Part shown: one piece after another, positions 11,622 through 24,399 of the stretch
How the letters are laid out: each line of letters starts with the position of its first letter
How positions within the stretch are numbered: the stretch's first letter is position 1
DNA from: Karalla daura
Taxonomy: Eukaryota > Chordata > Actinopteri > Chaetodontiformes > Leiognathidae
NCBI GenBank assembly: GCA_029224185.1
Contig: CM055192.1
Location: forward strand, 19,227,739 to 19,291,738
Length of the DNA stretch: 64,000 bases
Direction: 5' to 3'
Made by a program: the position numbers and the translations under genes
The notes under the pieces: generated by a model
What the model was told of the DNA's origin: nothing
Databases searched by the model: none
What the model saw: only the letters and a program-made list of their open reading frames with translations

Positions 11622-14600
11622 GTGTGTGTTTTGTTTAGGTTGTATTAGTTGGACACTACTCAAACTTTCCTGGCAACCATGGCCATCAACTTATTCAGCT
11701 TCTGATATCGGAGCACATGAACGTCCTCCCCTGCCGATGTCAACACTTTATATGGAATATCTTATGCAAAGTCTAATCTTAACTGAAGGGCAGCGTTTCC
11801 CAGATATGCCACTGAAGCAGAAATGTGCGCAGAGCAGGTTGGGAACAGCCAACAGCTTTAGCAGCTGGCAGCAAACTTACACACAACCTTTACAGCAGTA
11901 AAGACACAGTAAATCCTGATTTAGGGGAGTCTTCTGTTGGCAAACTATCTCATAGTTTCTAAGCACAGTGGCAACAGAGGAAAACGTTTCACTCTGTGTT
12001 CAAACCTTTATTTTCACAATGTTTGTAGAAAAGTGAGGATCAGATCATTCTTACAGGCAGTTTTGTTATGTTAAAGTACTTTGGCCACCACAGGTATAGA
12101 TGCAAGTAAAGGACCAGGTAGGTAAACTAAAAAAAAACTCATACAGGATAGAAATTTGCTCAAATGATCAAAATGCCATGCCAAATCCATTAAGGGGAAC
12201 TTGTTATTAGGCTTACGGTTTGTCAACCTCTCATTTCTCTAAATACTATGAGGGAAACTGCAGGATATCTGAACTTTGTGAGAGCTTGATGAATGCCTTG
12301 TTGCCCCGGGGGATGTACTGTAACGCTGTTACAATCAAGTTACAGTTTGGCCAGTAACAATAAGACTTTGAGGTGAACTGTGGCTTGCTTGCCAGCATGC
12401 TGAGGTCTCTGTTTTTGCAGGAACGAGTCTCGTCATGGTCTGGATGTCAGGGCCCTTCTGGAGATCAGCTCGGCTCTCCTCTCCCGGCGTGTCAGACAGG
12501 GTGTGATCTTGCAGCGTGGCGTTGTGTTCTTACAGCCACGTCGTTGTCATGTGCTACATTTATTTGCGTGTACGGTACAGTAGAGCGCGTGTGTTTTGTA
12601 GAAGCGGCTTTGTGCATGGTGTCAGCGGGGCTGGGTGTGCGCCAGGGCGCTCTGTGCTCTGAGCTCAGGTTGACGTTCCTTTGACTGACAACGGGGGCGA
12701 CAGCAGCACAGCGGCATATGGTAACCGCCTGCTAACCGCTAAAACTTGACATCAGCGCAAACAAGTCAGCCAAGCGTGGCATCGTGCGCTCCTAAGAGGG
12801 TTAAGGGGGAGGCTGTCAGCGTGCGGCGGAATAATAACACCTATCACAGGCGCCGTAATGCGGGATCGAAGGGAGACGCAGCCACACCAAACACCCAGGT
12901 CGCTGTTGACTCTGATCAAAGCTATGACAAGCTACACGGATGGAGCGGTAGACGAAGTGTGATGGATCCAAACACATGCTTTATGAACGCTGGGGAAGTC
13001 TGGATGCAGACAGGAGACTGATGGTGCCAGACACAGGGATTTATAAGCGGAGGCTGAGCGGATAATGTATGAGATGACAGCAAAATTCAGGGGAGATGTA
13101 TACGGTTCTCCAGGTCTTGATAATGATGGCTCAGCAGTATTGAAAGTCGTGAAATGTAAATGCGGCACTGACGAGAGGTGTAAAGAGATGGATGATACAG
13201 AGGGGGATAAAAATAAAAGGAGATGCCGTGAAATTATTAAAACAGATGATGAAAGTTGATTAAAAAGTTGAATAAAAAAAAGCCCCAAAAAGGTAAAACA
13301 AATGGCTTGCTGTTAAAAGGCAAGGAGGTGAAGATGTGAAGATATGTTCAACCCCAAATATGAGGACTCAAAACTTACAACGTGGCATAAAAACGCTGCT
13401 TTAAACTCGACATGAGGAATATGGCTTTGACAAAATGCACTCCGCGAGCATCCTTGTACACGTATAATCTGGTGAGAAAATTCTGCATCTTGTTTGCTCC
13501 ACATCCTTGAGCAACTCAACAAGGAATTTTTCAAAGTGAGCTACAAAGGGATGAGTTTGCTGCCTCCTCCTTTCTTCTGTATATGCTCTCTTGCCTGTTT
13601 CTGTGTGGCCGTTGTGAATGAGATGGAAATGTCTCGCATTTCCACAGGAGACGCGAATCCATCTCGGACCGTGTCCTTGCACTTGTATTTCATGGATTTG
13701 TCTACAAAAAAAAGTTCCAACGCTGAGATGCATGTCGATGCTTATTGTGCGGGGCTGCGCAAACAGTTCTCCGCTGACCCGGTGGGCCGGCGAAGACAAA
13801 AGAGCGGCAGACGCATCTGATCACTGATGCCATCGCTCCTCATTGTCCGTCCCCCCGTCCTTTTGCACGGGGGGACAAAAGCAGACATATCTTGTGACGC
13901 TGAGACGCCGCCATCGCTGCCATGATCTGATGTACCGAAATGTACATTTCACATCCACAGAGAATGCGGGACAATATCGGCCTGAAAAGACAGATAAGCC
14001 TTCAAATAAAGATTCCATCTGCAATGTCTGGTCACATACGGAGAGAGAAAAATCACAAAGGCGGACAGCTACAAGACTCCCGACAAAAGCAGGTAAACAC
14101 AGACAAAAACCGCAGTGCACTGCAAAACTAGTCATCTATCTCTCTCTCTCTCTATATATATATATATGTGACAAATAATCCAGTAGGACAAATGATTGAA
14201 AGGCTGATTTAGATGTATGAGCGGGCGTTTGCTGCTACCATAAAACACTGAAATAAATCTGCTCCAAAACTGCAATTCAGAGGGCTACAGGAAACCCAGA
14301 GAAGCCCTCCAGCATCTATTTTCATTTCTAACCACAGAGTCGGCACTAAAACTATTAACAGAAAGATTTGTTGTTGTTTGCCTGTAACCCAGGCGCGCCC
14401 CCCCCCCAGAACCCCGGTAACCCCTATTTAAGCAATGAGTTCCCTCTCATCGATCAAAGCGGGGCGCAAACAGTCCAGGAGCATGACACTGGTGCTGGGA
14501 GAGCTTACAGCGGGTTTCAACTCTGACCCGGAGAAATGCTCAGTGGCTGATTTGTGTGTGAGCTAGTGTGTGTGAGAAGGCGTAGTATGCCTGTGTGTGT

Positions 14601-14957
14601 GTGTGGGTGTGTGTGCTGGCAATTTCACAGCGGGTCACCTATCTGCTCACCACCAGCTCCTCGCAAAACTCAATTTCCTCCTGGAGCGTCCACTGCTAAG
14701 CACTTTTAACCCCGACGAACGTGCTCCAACGGAGGACACATGTAAAATTGACGAGAGGATGAAGGAGTCTTTGCATGTGCGTGCGCGTGTGTTCTCGGCA
14801 TGCGATATGAAGCGGTGCACACGTGCTGTGCGGTGCACGCACCCACCTGTATCCAGAGAGGAGGTGAGAGCTGTTCTGCTTCAGCTGCCATGTGGCGACA
14901 ATGCCGCCGCACAGGCTGACAAATTGTGCACGAGATTGTGGAGGATTTTTCTGTGCA

Positions 14958-14962
<5 letters not shown>

Positions 14963-15000
<38 letters not shown>

Positions 15001-15194
15001 ATTGGCCATAGAGGAGTGTTCCCTCTGAGAGAGTGAAGAGGTATCCACCACACACTGCCGGGGGCCCTTTGGAAGAGAGACTAAACAAGACCTTCCCATT
15101 GGGACGCACACACACAGCCTGCAGCTGCAAATGACCTACTACCCACCTCACACACACACACACTTACATACACATACATATACACACACACGCG
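14963..15194 (+). repeat. (GT)n array and (CA)n cluster in inverted arrangement
   Basis: A pure GT run (14963-14999) is followed about 150 bp later by CA-rich runs (15150-15194), so the two could pair as a long imperfect hairpin in a transcript. Confidence 0.9.
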
Positions 15195-15989
15195 CGCTTT
15201 TACATACACACGGAAACAAAGCCTTTTTGATGATATAATTTGTTCATTTCAAGAAAGAAAAAATAAAGTCAATTATCAAACGTGGGCTAAAAAAATGCAC
15301 GCCACCAAATAATGGTTTACAATTAGATCAAAGTCTTCCTCTCTCATTTTCTTTTGTTTTTCATCTTCTCATCCCCCGAGCACCACGGTGGCATGAGCAG
15401 CCTGGAAACTGACACACCAAACAGCCCTCAACGGCTCCATTCAGCTGTGTGCACACTTACAGTGCATTTTAAAATGAACACGTGCATAATCGGGATTCAA
15501 ACAAAGTTGGAGTTTGTCCCTGGCCGAGGTCGACCAGGCTTTCAGTCGTCTCGTCCAGGTGCAGCTGTCTGTCCTTCCTGTGATTCCTCACAGGCTGAGC
15601 GCCGGGCGAGAGGCCGGCCGGGGCGATGAGAGCAACCCCAACGACGCAGGAATCACTTTTTTCAATGAATCTGGCTGTAAATGTCTAATAGCACTGCTTA
15701 TTTTGGGTCTATTTTCTGTGACAAAGGTGTGATAATATGTGATAAAAATGGAACAACTTGGAACTTGGTGAAAAAAAAAAAAATCCTGTCACATCCCCCG
15801 GCAGCTTTTGTGGCACCCCGAGGTTCCGCAGCGGCCACTTTGAGATCGGCTGATCCAAAGTGTTATGTTTTAAGTCACACTATTCAATTGGATTAGTTTA
15901 GATGAAGTATCCTCTAATGCAATTGCATTTGCTGTGTGTGTGTAAATCCTGAGGTGCTTTGTGCAAGACAAACAATATCTGCTGAGTAA

Positions 15990-16330
15990 AATTGCCGGAG
16001 TTAATTTACTATAATACTGAGAGTGTTAAAATCAACACTTCCTGTGTTTATAGAGGCCAATCAACACTTATTAACACCACAAAACTTGATGCCCGTGAAT
16101 CTCCGCTCTTAGCCCAAATGTGAACTGTCATAATGCAGACTCCCCTTTACACACTTGTGTGAATTATGTATCTGTCAGGTTTGCACCGGCTGCAAATTAC
16201 AGATGCCACTGCTAATTATGGTAATGACGGGACCTCCCAAAAGAAAATCCATCTGAAATGGCGCTTCATAGGCGACGCGAAAAGCCCGTCCTGCGCCAGT
16301 GACATTCAGGAACAATGGTAAAATCCATGT
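15990..16330. promoter_or_regulatory. candidate conserved noncoding island
   Basis: A repeat-free stretch with AATTATGGTAATGACG and GCTAATTATG-type homeodomain cores and a GC-rich GGCGCTTCATAGGCGACG segment. There is no open frame on either strand that looks coding. Confidence 0.3.
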
Positions 16331-16860
16331 GCTGCGACCTTTTACCTACAGCGTGTGCTTGGAAAATACTTCAACACCAGTGTAAACTGTCGTTCCCATT
16401 TATCAGTGTCTTGTGAAACAATAGCCCGAGTGTTTTCCTAGAGGAAGCCCGAGGATGAACATATCTTCTTCATATCGTTCTCTGACTGACAAATAAAGGC
16501 TCCCTGCCAAGAGAAACTCAATGAGACCACAATCAATACACTGCTACAAGCTGTGCGCGCACACACACACGCGCACGCACGCACACACACGCTACACAGA
16601 TAGGGGATGATGTACGATTACCTGGAGCAAACAACAATCAGCTGATGCTCATACAGTATGCACACAGACACACACTCGCACACTGAACGTGTACACACAC
16701 CAGCACGGACACCAAAGACACTTAATATGCAAATATTTTTTTTACAGCCGGGACAGCGCTCCATTGTTCATCTGGACGAGGGGGGAGGGTTGGGGTGCGG
16801 GCGGGGGGCAGATAGATAGATAAATAGGTCTCTGGATATCTAGCTTGGACCTCAATTGAT

Positions 16861-17090
16861 GAGATTTCGCATACGGCAGCAGCAGCGCTGTTAGGACAGG
16901 GAATACCACCACAAAATAATGTTTTCTCTCCCTCTGATCAATTTTTAATTTGGCCTGTGCAGCCGAGCCCTTGGCGGGCCTGGCCCCGGTAATTATGGTG
17001 GGTTATTGACAGCTGCCTTCCCGCGGGATGCTATTTAAAAGAGGTTTAACCCCAGAGCAAGTCCAGGCCCCACACCCGCCTTTGAAGGTG
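16861..17090. promoter_or_regulatory. candidate conserved enhancer with homeodomain and MEIS-like words
   Basis: Repeat-free sequence with CAATTTTTAATTTGG, a GGTAATTATGG core (TAATTA at 16990-16995) and TTATTGACAGCTG (TTGACAG at 17006-17012, a PBX/MEIS-type word), in a block of balanced composition within arb2a intron 5. It has the texture of vertebrate developmental enhancers; conservation cannot be tested here. Confidence 0.4.
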
Positions 17091-18417
17091 TCAAGTGCAT
17101 TGATCTGAGCTGCGGGATGTGCTGGGACCTTCCCACCTGGAGGTGTGTGTATACCTGCGTGTGTGTGTGTATGTGTGTGTGTTGCTTGCAGGGCTGCTAT
17201 TACAAGGCCATGGCAAGGCGGTGCATCTTTTGACCCCTACACACAGAGAGAGACACACACACACACACACACACATTTATGCGTGTCCTCTGGCTAAATG
17301 TGGCTGGGTGGATAGAATGATACCTGTCTGGCCTCTGTAGCCACCTGATGCCCCAAGATAGGCTGTACACACACTGTACATACAATGTTATCACTTGGCT
17401 ACACACACACACAAACAGGTTAACTCGCAGCTTGGGGGGAATTAGAGGAACTAATGAGAAAGGAGGAGGAGGAGGAGGAAGACTGGTGATGGGAGAGACA
17501 GAGAGGGTAGAGAGAGAGAGGGATATATGCTCACAGCACCAGGGCCATGACACAACACAGGAAGAGTGTGCAGCTGATGCTGAAGACGACATCATCCGGC
17601 TTAAGAAAAAAAAAAAAAGACAAAAAAGTGGAGGGTGGGCAGGATGACAGAAATTAAAAGAGGATTTCTGTGTTTGAGTTTGTCTGCCTCGCTGCCCCCT
17701 TTCAGCTTCCCATTGAAATTCTGGGCAGATACAAACCCCTAGGCTTTTGACACACTTTTGAAAACACCACACCCCCCCTTTTTTTTTTCTTGTGGGTCTC
17801 CAGTGTCAAGCCTGACTCACTATCAGGAGAGAAAGAGATAGAGTGAGATGAGGAGAAGGAGAGGAGGCATTAAAAGGTGGGGGTACGGACGACTGTTTGT
17901 ATTAGCAACCAGCAAATGAAATGAAGTCATTCTTGATGACGGTGTGGAATTTCTGTGGTCTGTGCGTGGCTGCGTGTATGGGTGTAAACGCAGCAAACAA
18001 GTTGGAGAGTCGTCAGGCTCAGAAATGCGGAGGAAGTAATTCATATTTGGAATATCTAAAATGCAAAGAAATAGAGATTAAATTACTTCACAATTAAATT
18101 AAGCTGGAGATGTTCGGCAATCTGAAAAAGAGACGGATCAGCGTTTCAGGCGAGAAATGAACAATGTCTGCAAAACCAAAAGACAGCAACTGAATAAGGA
18201 AAAGGTAAAAAAACCCCAGCAACATAACAACATTTGGCCAGATAAATAATATAAAATCCCTGTGTACTCTTTCACTTTGGCCTTGAACCTGAACCAGTGG
18301 AGCTAATGATCCCACCTCCTTCCTCAATGATTCTGGCTATAACCTTACAATCTACTCTCTCTCTCTCCTCCTCCTCAACCTCCATCCCTTCATCCCATGG
18401 CGCCCACCCTCCACCTC

Positions 18418-18600
18418 CAGCATCTCAGTCTCAGGATGCAGAGCAGTGACAGGGCCAGAAGGTAATGATACAGCTGCCATGATGCAACAAGCAGACCTGT
18501 CGACTGTCAGGAATTGAAATCATGAAGGAATAAGCTGTCATTAAGAGGCCCTCTCCCAGTAGTGGAGCTGTCAGACGCCTGCCTTCTGCCTACTCTCCCT
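18418..18600. promoter_or_regulatory. candidate conserved noncoding island
   Basis: Repeat-free sequence with GGTAATGATACAGCTG, GGAATTGAAATCATG and AGCTGTCATTAAG words, bounded on the right by CCCTCT repeats. It includes CAGCTG (E-box) and TGTCA (MEIS-like, inverted) motifs. Confidence 0.35.
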
Positions 18601-19446
18601 TTCCCTCTCTCCCTCTCCCTCTCCCTCTCCCTCTCTCTCCACCCGTGTCTCCTGTGCCAGTCCCACCCCATTTGCAGTCACTCCCTCGCCCTCCTCTCAT
18701 TTCTCTCTTCCTGCTTCAATCCTCTCTGTACCCGTCTCTCCTTCTTCCCTCTTCTGTCCTCTTCCAACCAATCATAACCCCCCTCTGCCACCTCCCCCCA
18801 CCTTACCCATCTCAGATTCATCTTTTCCACCTCTTTTCCTACTTTCTGGTTCTTGCTGGAGCACTCTCCTCTCACCTGTCATTTTACCTCTAGGCAATGG
18901 GAACAGCACCACTTCTGTGTGTGCACACACGCACACACACACACCCTACACAACACAGAGAGTCCCCTTAGCCTGGCGTCACTGCACACCCTCTGCCTGA
19001 CATGATGCAGCTGCGCCGGTGTCAGTGTGTACATATTTTAGACTTATCTTCAACGTATACATTTTGCCAGTTTGTTATTGTGTCGTCATTGTATAGCAGC
19101 CTGACAAAGATTGTGATAAATCCGTAGACAGGCGCATGGTGGATATGGGAAACACAGACAGGCGATGTGGTGTAAATGGTGTGTAAGAGACGGGCTGCCC
19201 TGAGATTCAACTTGGGATCGCGTGTGTGTGTATGTGTGTCTGTGTATATATGTGTTGTGCGAAGGGACTGATTAACTAGCGCGATCAGCTCTTTTTGCCC
19301 ATCAGAGGGGAGAAAAACGGCTGACTCAAAGTTCTCAGGAACGTGGTGAAGATTTTCAGAGTGGTGCTTTGACACAGGTGTGTGTGAAAGCCCAAGCACA
19401 CCATCCAACTGCATCTACTCGCACTAATTCAGATTAACTGCTTTGT

Positions 19447-19498
19447 GAGTGTGTGTGGGTGTGTGTGTGTGTGTGTATGTGTGTGTGTGTGTGTGCAC
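19447..19498 (+). repeat. (GT)n microsatellite
   Basis: An imperfect GT run of about 50 bp. Confidence 0.95.
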
Positions 19499-20183
19499 GC
19501 TCCCACACATGTGTTTTACAGAGCCACAGGCCCGCCCCCCCCTATATTTGCTGAATGCACTCCGGTTGACCCTTCGCTGCAGGCTTTGAATTTCCAATCA
19601 ACTTCCCATGAGTAACTTCACATGAGCCGCACTCCAGGCAATGCATTCTTGCCACGAAACATTTTTGGAGAACGCGGCCTGATCCCGACGCCTAAAACGG
19701 CCTAGAACGTGCAACCTTTGACCCCACAGCGCACTCAGCAAAATGTGGACTAAAGATGTTGTCACAGTGCCAGACACTAAACCAACTACAGCCTACAGTG
19801 GATATTTTAACCTACATTACTTATCAACTGGATTTGTAGCGTCTCTCACCGCATGCCACTTGTTCACTGCTGCCTGTCGTTGCCTGGTGATGCCATGATG
19901 TTGGCTGACGGCGGCCGCTGCAGCCTGTGCTGCTGTGTCACGGGGCGCTGGCGTCACCCCTCTGAGCTGTCAGCGCTTTGTGAGCCGCTGATCAAACATG
20001 GCTCGCCCCTCGTGCGGCAGCGCGCTTGGAAGCGGCGCCGCTGAATCAATAACTTACCGTCTCTCCCCTCAGACTGGGCGGCGGCTGCCCACAACGCGCC
20101 ACATCCGCCCAGATTTCGAGGCATGACATAACGCACAACAAGGTCGCCCGTGATGGCTGCAGACGGCGTGAATTGACCAGAAG

Positions 20184-20232
20184 TGTGTGTACATGCGTGT
20201 GTACGTGCATGTGTGTGTGTGTGTGTGTGTGA
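20184..20232 (+). repeat. (GT)n microsatellite
   Basis: A GT run with ACATGCGT-type interruptions. Confidence 0.9.
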
Positions 20233-21752
20233 CCGTCTCTGTAGTGCAAACACAGCACACGAGGCCCGTGTGCGGTTAACGGCCGGGCGATGATTTGCCA
20301 GGACGTAAGAACGCGACTTCTTGTTTACTATGATGAATGAGCAGCGTCGGCCCTGCACACACCATGTTCTCGGTGTCGAGGCTGTCACTTTGGCTTCCTG
20401 CAGCACCACCCTGCCTTCTCCCACTGCAACAGCAGCCAGGATGACTGTAATTCAAAGTCTCGGGGTGGCCAAATCATCCGTTAGCGCGCACATGGACACA
20501 CACGCACGCAACTCAAACCTCTCCTGTTGTTGCACGCAGCGGGAGAGGGCTTTACACAGCGGTGAAAGTCTTTATGGCATTCAGATGGACCGGGCGAGGG
20601 AGCGCCGGGGAGAGCGAAAGCAGGATCCCCCCCTAAGTCAATTTGAACAGCGGGCCGATGAAATTACACAGGTAGGCATGGCCGGGCTGACAAATGAACA
20701 CGGAGATTGGGATGAAAATAATAAGACAGCCAGAGCCACCTCTTGCGCGCTGACACACAGATGTATACACTTGTGTGCGATCATACAGTGGTGGGGGGAA
20801 AAACTAATCTATATTTTACATTACATTATCTCTCCCTCTCGCTCGGCTCAGTCACCCCTGAACGCACAGGACCACGCAGGAATCATACATCATACAAACA
20901 CATAAATGTTCTCTCGGATGATAATGATCGCGTTGAGGGAGATGCTTCATTTCACTAACAAGACAATAGGAGCCCGAGGTTGCGGGCTGAGGACTGTACG
21001 GCCTCGTGCGAGGGAGTGCGAGACGGCCCGTTTGCACCTGTGAACGGGCGTGCACACGCTCTAATTCCACTCTGTGATTATAGGAGGCTGCGGAGAGTGA
21101 GGGATGTTGACCCCGGGACAAAGTTTCCTTTCCACTGCGCTCTTAAAATTAAAATTGTAGCGTGAAGTTGAGCCGAATTGGGTCAAGGCAGCGCAAAGCG
21201 AGTGGAAGCAGCGGATGGGTGCAGCAGCAGCAACAAATTACCCGCAATCACATTCAAACCTCCAGTCAAATACAAGAAAACAAAATGCCACAGCAGCCTG
21301 TGCCCGGCTGTGCCACAACGCCTTCCGCGGCCCCAAATATTCCAGCCAGCCCTTCAAAATAAACAGTGTGTAACACACTTGTCACACCAATGCCCCATCA
21401 GGCTAACCGCTGCGGTTGTGGCACTGCCAACGACCACATGATGAGCACACTGCGCCACTGTTCCTCTCAGGGAGCCACGGCGCGCTGCATACCAAAGACG
21501 TGTCACAGCTTAGACTCTACTCCACGAAAGTAAGCACAGACAGGGAGTACGGTGGTTAATTATTCAGAATTGCCCGCACAATTAGAACAATAATCCTCCT
21601 CTGCCTTCTCGCACGCAGTGTCCTCGGAGCACCCGGCCCACTCGTCCCTCTCGGTGAGACATGAAAACACAATCTGTCGGATCAAAGATCGGATGAATCA
21701 GTCCAGCGTCTGGCGGCGGAGGCCGCGGCCGCTCCTGTCGTGTTGTTCCTAC

Positions 21753-21944
21753 CTCCATGGCTCTGGTGATGAAGGGGATCTGTGTCCCGGACTTCAGGTC
21801 CTGGTTGATGATGAGCCTGCGGGCCCACTGGCCGGCCCGCACCACGCCGCTGCCCTGGATCAGCACCAGCAGCTTGGCCGGGTTGGACATGGCGTCCGGG
21901 CTCAGGTAGATAAAGCTGGTGGGCTCGTCGTCCGTAGCGTCCAC
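21753..21944 (-). CDS. arb2a: arb2a coding exon 5, Arb2 core
   Basis: This 192-nt exon encodes residues 126-189. It contains DEPTSFIYLSPDA, the beta strand KLLVLIQGSGVVRAGQWARR (residues about 149-168) and INQDLKSGTQIPFITRAME. The strand with GSGVVRAGQWARR is the hallmark of Arb2-type alpha/beta-hydrolase-like folds. The nucleophile-elbow-like motif expected later in the family would be in exons outside the window. The acceptor is GATGTTAAG and the donor is GGAG followed by GTAGGA, phase 0 on both sides. The exon is markedly GC-richer than the flanking introns. The next family residues (GYGVIVLNP) were not found between 1 and 21752, so the gene continues beyond the left edge. Confidence 0.97.
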
Positions 21945-23456
21945 CTTAACATCGGAGGAAAGCAATGTCACTGAAATGCAAAGCTGTGGAGGCTCATCAT
22001 TCCTTCCTTTAAAGGAAACAAAAAAAGTTTTCTATATAATCTTTATATCATACACTCAGGGGACACTGAAGTCCATCAAGATAAGTCTTTTTTTTCCTTT
22101 AATTGGAGCTTTGAAAACATGTGTGTTAAAGATCATGGACGTGAGATATTTTCTCATGTAACAAGCTTGAGTTTAAGGGAATAAGGCCTCCTCTGTGGCC
22201 TCGGTAATTAGAAAAGGGCTCAAATGCATCAGTACCCTCATCATCAATAACCATGATTAGGAAACACTCTTTGTGGTATTAAAGCGGAGGCAGAAACTAA
22301 TATGGGCAGAAAAGAGGCTAAGCGGGTGTTTGTGTGTGTGTGTGCATTCGCTCCGTCGTCCACATCCCATGCGTCTCTGCATCCCTCCCAAGCAAGGCTG
22401 CAAGAATCTCTGAGGAGACAAACACTGTCCATAAAAGCCATGGGTGGCAGCTGCAAGAACTTAATCCAAGCAGACAAAGGGAGCCGAGTGGGGGAGAAAA
22501 TCTTACCCTTTATTCTCTTGTGCTCCCTCATTCCCTCTCCCTATACTTGGCTGTGGTTAATCTTCTTAAAATCTGCGGTCACAAGTTCAATGCCACGCAG
22601 GTGGACAGACCCACCACCAACACACAAATACGTACACACACACACACGCATACACACACTCACACGGCATATACACGTAGGCGGGCGGGCAGCAGAAAAG
22701 CAGAACAGAGCAATTTTCCAGAGGAATAATGAGATAAATAGGCCGGGCAGATAAACCAGTAAAAGTGTATGGGGGCTAATGAAAGGCGCTGAGTCCCTAG
22801 CTTGGTGATTTATGGACACTGTTAGCGCCGGAGCTAAGTCTGGTGTGCTCCTAAACACCAGCGCTGCCTAACATCCCCATAAACGCTGCCTGAAAAATGA
22901 TCACAACTTCTGTAAACAGCGAAAGAGCGGGAGTGGAGGGGGTAAAGAAGGGCAAAAAGAGACAAACACGCTTCCGACAACAAATAAAAGGGATCAAGTG
23001 TGTGCACTGAGCCCGGATGAGCTGGGCAAAGAATAACTCCGCGATGGCAGAGTAGAAAGTCCCCTTCAGCGCAAATGAATGCAAAACAGATTAAGCATCG
23101 GCATGCTGCGCCTCTGCGCCTTTGAAATGACACGTCACAATACAGTTAATTTGTTGAGGAGACACTTTTTCACAAAGGATGTGGGCAGAGGAGGGGGTAT
23201 AAGAAAGAGAGGGAGTAAGAGAGGAACTGAGTGAGATAGACAGAGAAAGACAAAGACGGGCAGAGACCGAGGAGAGCTGACTCCTCACAATCCCCCTTTT
23301 CTCTATTTTTATTTTTTTATTCTTAAACAGGACACTCAGTATCATAATCACTCGGAAGCCAAAGAATTTACGTCAATTTTCATATTTAATACTCCCTTTA
23401 ATCTTCAAGGGCACAAATCAAAGAGGAAAATGCCTCTTTTCACTCGGGGTACTTAC
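21945..23456 (-). other. arb2a intron 4
   Basis: A 1.5-kb phase-0 intron between exons 4 and 5. It contains a short unique island near 22180-22260 with a TAATTA core, a CA-rich patch near 22620-22670 and otherwise unremarkable sequence. No additional exon is evident. Confidence 0.8.
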
Positions 23457-23522
23457 TGGCAGGATTGCTTTAGTCATGTTGCACTTTTTCTCCAGCAGCT
23501 CGTAAACATACTGAGTGACGAT
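23457..23522 (-). CDS. arb2a: arb2a coding exon 4 (66 nt)
   Basis: A very short exon of 22 codons (residues 104-125): IVTQYVYELLEKKCNM followed by TKAILP. It has a CTGTTTCCAG acceptor and a GTAAGT donor, and is phase 0 on both sides, so skipping it would keep the reading frame. The helix YVYELLEKKC corresponds to the segment before the first core strand of the Arb2 domain in the family. It is too short to stand out as an open frame and is recognised only by family sequence and splice sites. Confidence 0.93.
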
Positions 23523-23664
23523 CTGGAAACAGAAAAGCACAGGACACACACACACGCACACACAGGGAAACATTACACTGATAGCAAAGTCAACGTCGAT
23601 GAATATTTATACGTGGCTGATACACATCCATCCAACCAAAACTAACTCCACTCTGTGTGTTGCA

Positions 23665-23668
<4 letters not shown>

Positions 23669-23728
<60 letters not shown>

Positions 23729-23845
23729 TGTGTGTCAACAAGTAATAGCAACTGCTGTCATGCTCGCAAACAGAATAAAAAATACTATTCAGAACTCTTG
23801 TTTGCCCTCTGGTGCGTGCGTGCGTGTGTGTGTGTGTGTGTGTGT
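23669..23845 (+). repeat. (GT)n arrays upstream of arb2a exon 4
   Basis: A 68-bp GT run (23669-23736) and a second of about 29 bp (23817-23845). In the arb2a transcript they read as CA repeats 150-320 nt before the 66-nt exon 4 acceptor. Confidence 0.97.
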
Positions 23846-24399
23846 ATACATGAGCTACTTGAAAGGGTCTGAATGGCGCTGTGCGCGGCGTGTGAATCAC
23901 GGTGCAGTTGGAGTGTTGAGGTTGTAAGTGCCAGGAGAGGAAATCTCCTGTACAAGCAAAGGGCTGATGTAAGTTATGTTTATCCCCGCAGCCACAGCAC
24001 TAAAGAACCTTGTATACCGAATCATTCCAACCCCGGGCCAAGCCTTTCATGGTTCAGTGACATTAACAACTTTCTTTTCCATTTTCCTGACTTTTTCTTT
24101 CCTTTCCTTTTCTTCTACCCCCCCACCCCCCTACATCCTGCTTAGCGGGGGACAGAGAGGCGCGCTTCGCGGGGCAGATTTCGGTTTCTGATGAGGATGG
24201 AGCGACGGGGGAACAGCTGAGAGGGAGCGCAGCTGAGACACTGGTTCTGGAGGATGTTCCTCCAAACATGTGGCGACAGCCTCCATGTCCAGAGTGACCG
24301 CTAGGAGAGCCGAGCAGCTCGGCTGTCAAGTCTCCCCTCTGCTTCCCTTCACATGAGCGTGACTTCATCACCACCGGCTCAAAGCCAGACCCGGCGACA

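Larger units (their letters stand above)
8001..15900 (-). other. arb2a intron 5, middle part
   Basis: No exon is recognisable. This is dense microsatellite sequence (GT near 8472, 8936, 9722 and 14963; GA near 9233, 11159 and 11577) alternating with unique stretches such as 8060-8200, 11640-13480 and 13490-14130. A pair of overlapping open frames on opposite strands at 13401-13820 lacks any recognisable domain and is not annotated as coding. Confidence 0.55.
15901..21752 (-). other. arb2a intron 5, right part with candidate regulatory islands
   Basis: No exon is recognisable. Unique islands at 15990-16330, 16861-17090 and 18418-18600 have the look of conserved noncoding DNA. GC-rich unique sequence at 19840-20110 and 20920-21500 carries no recognisable protein. 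The 585-nt plus-strand open frame at 20321-20905 has no domain, no splice partner and low complexity, and is treated as chance. Confidence 0.55.

Noticed and set aside
13401..13820. Overlapping open frames of over 100 codons on both strands
   Set aside because: Opposite frames overlap and neither shows a motif; one may be chance, and nothing favours either.
20321..20905. 195-codon plus-strand open frame, the longest outside simple repeats
   Set aside because: No recognisable domain, mixed low-complexity content, no matching splice partner, in arb2a intron 5.
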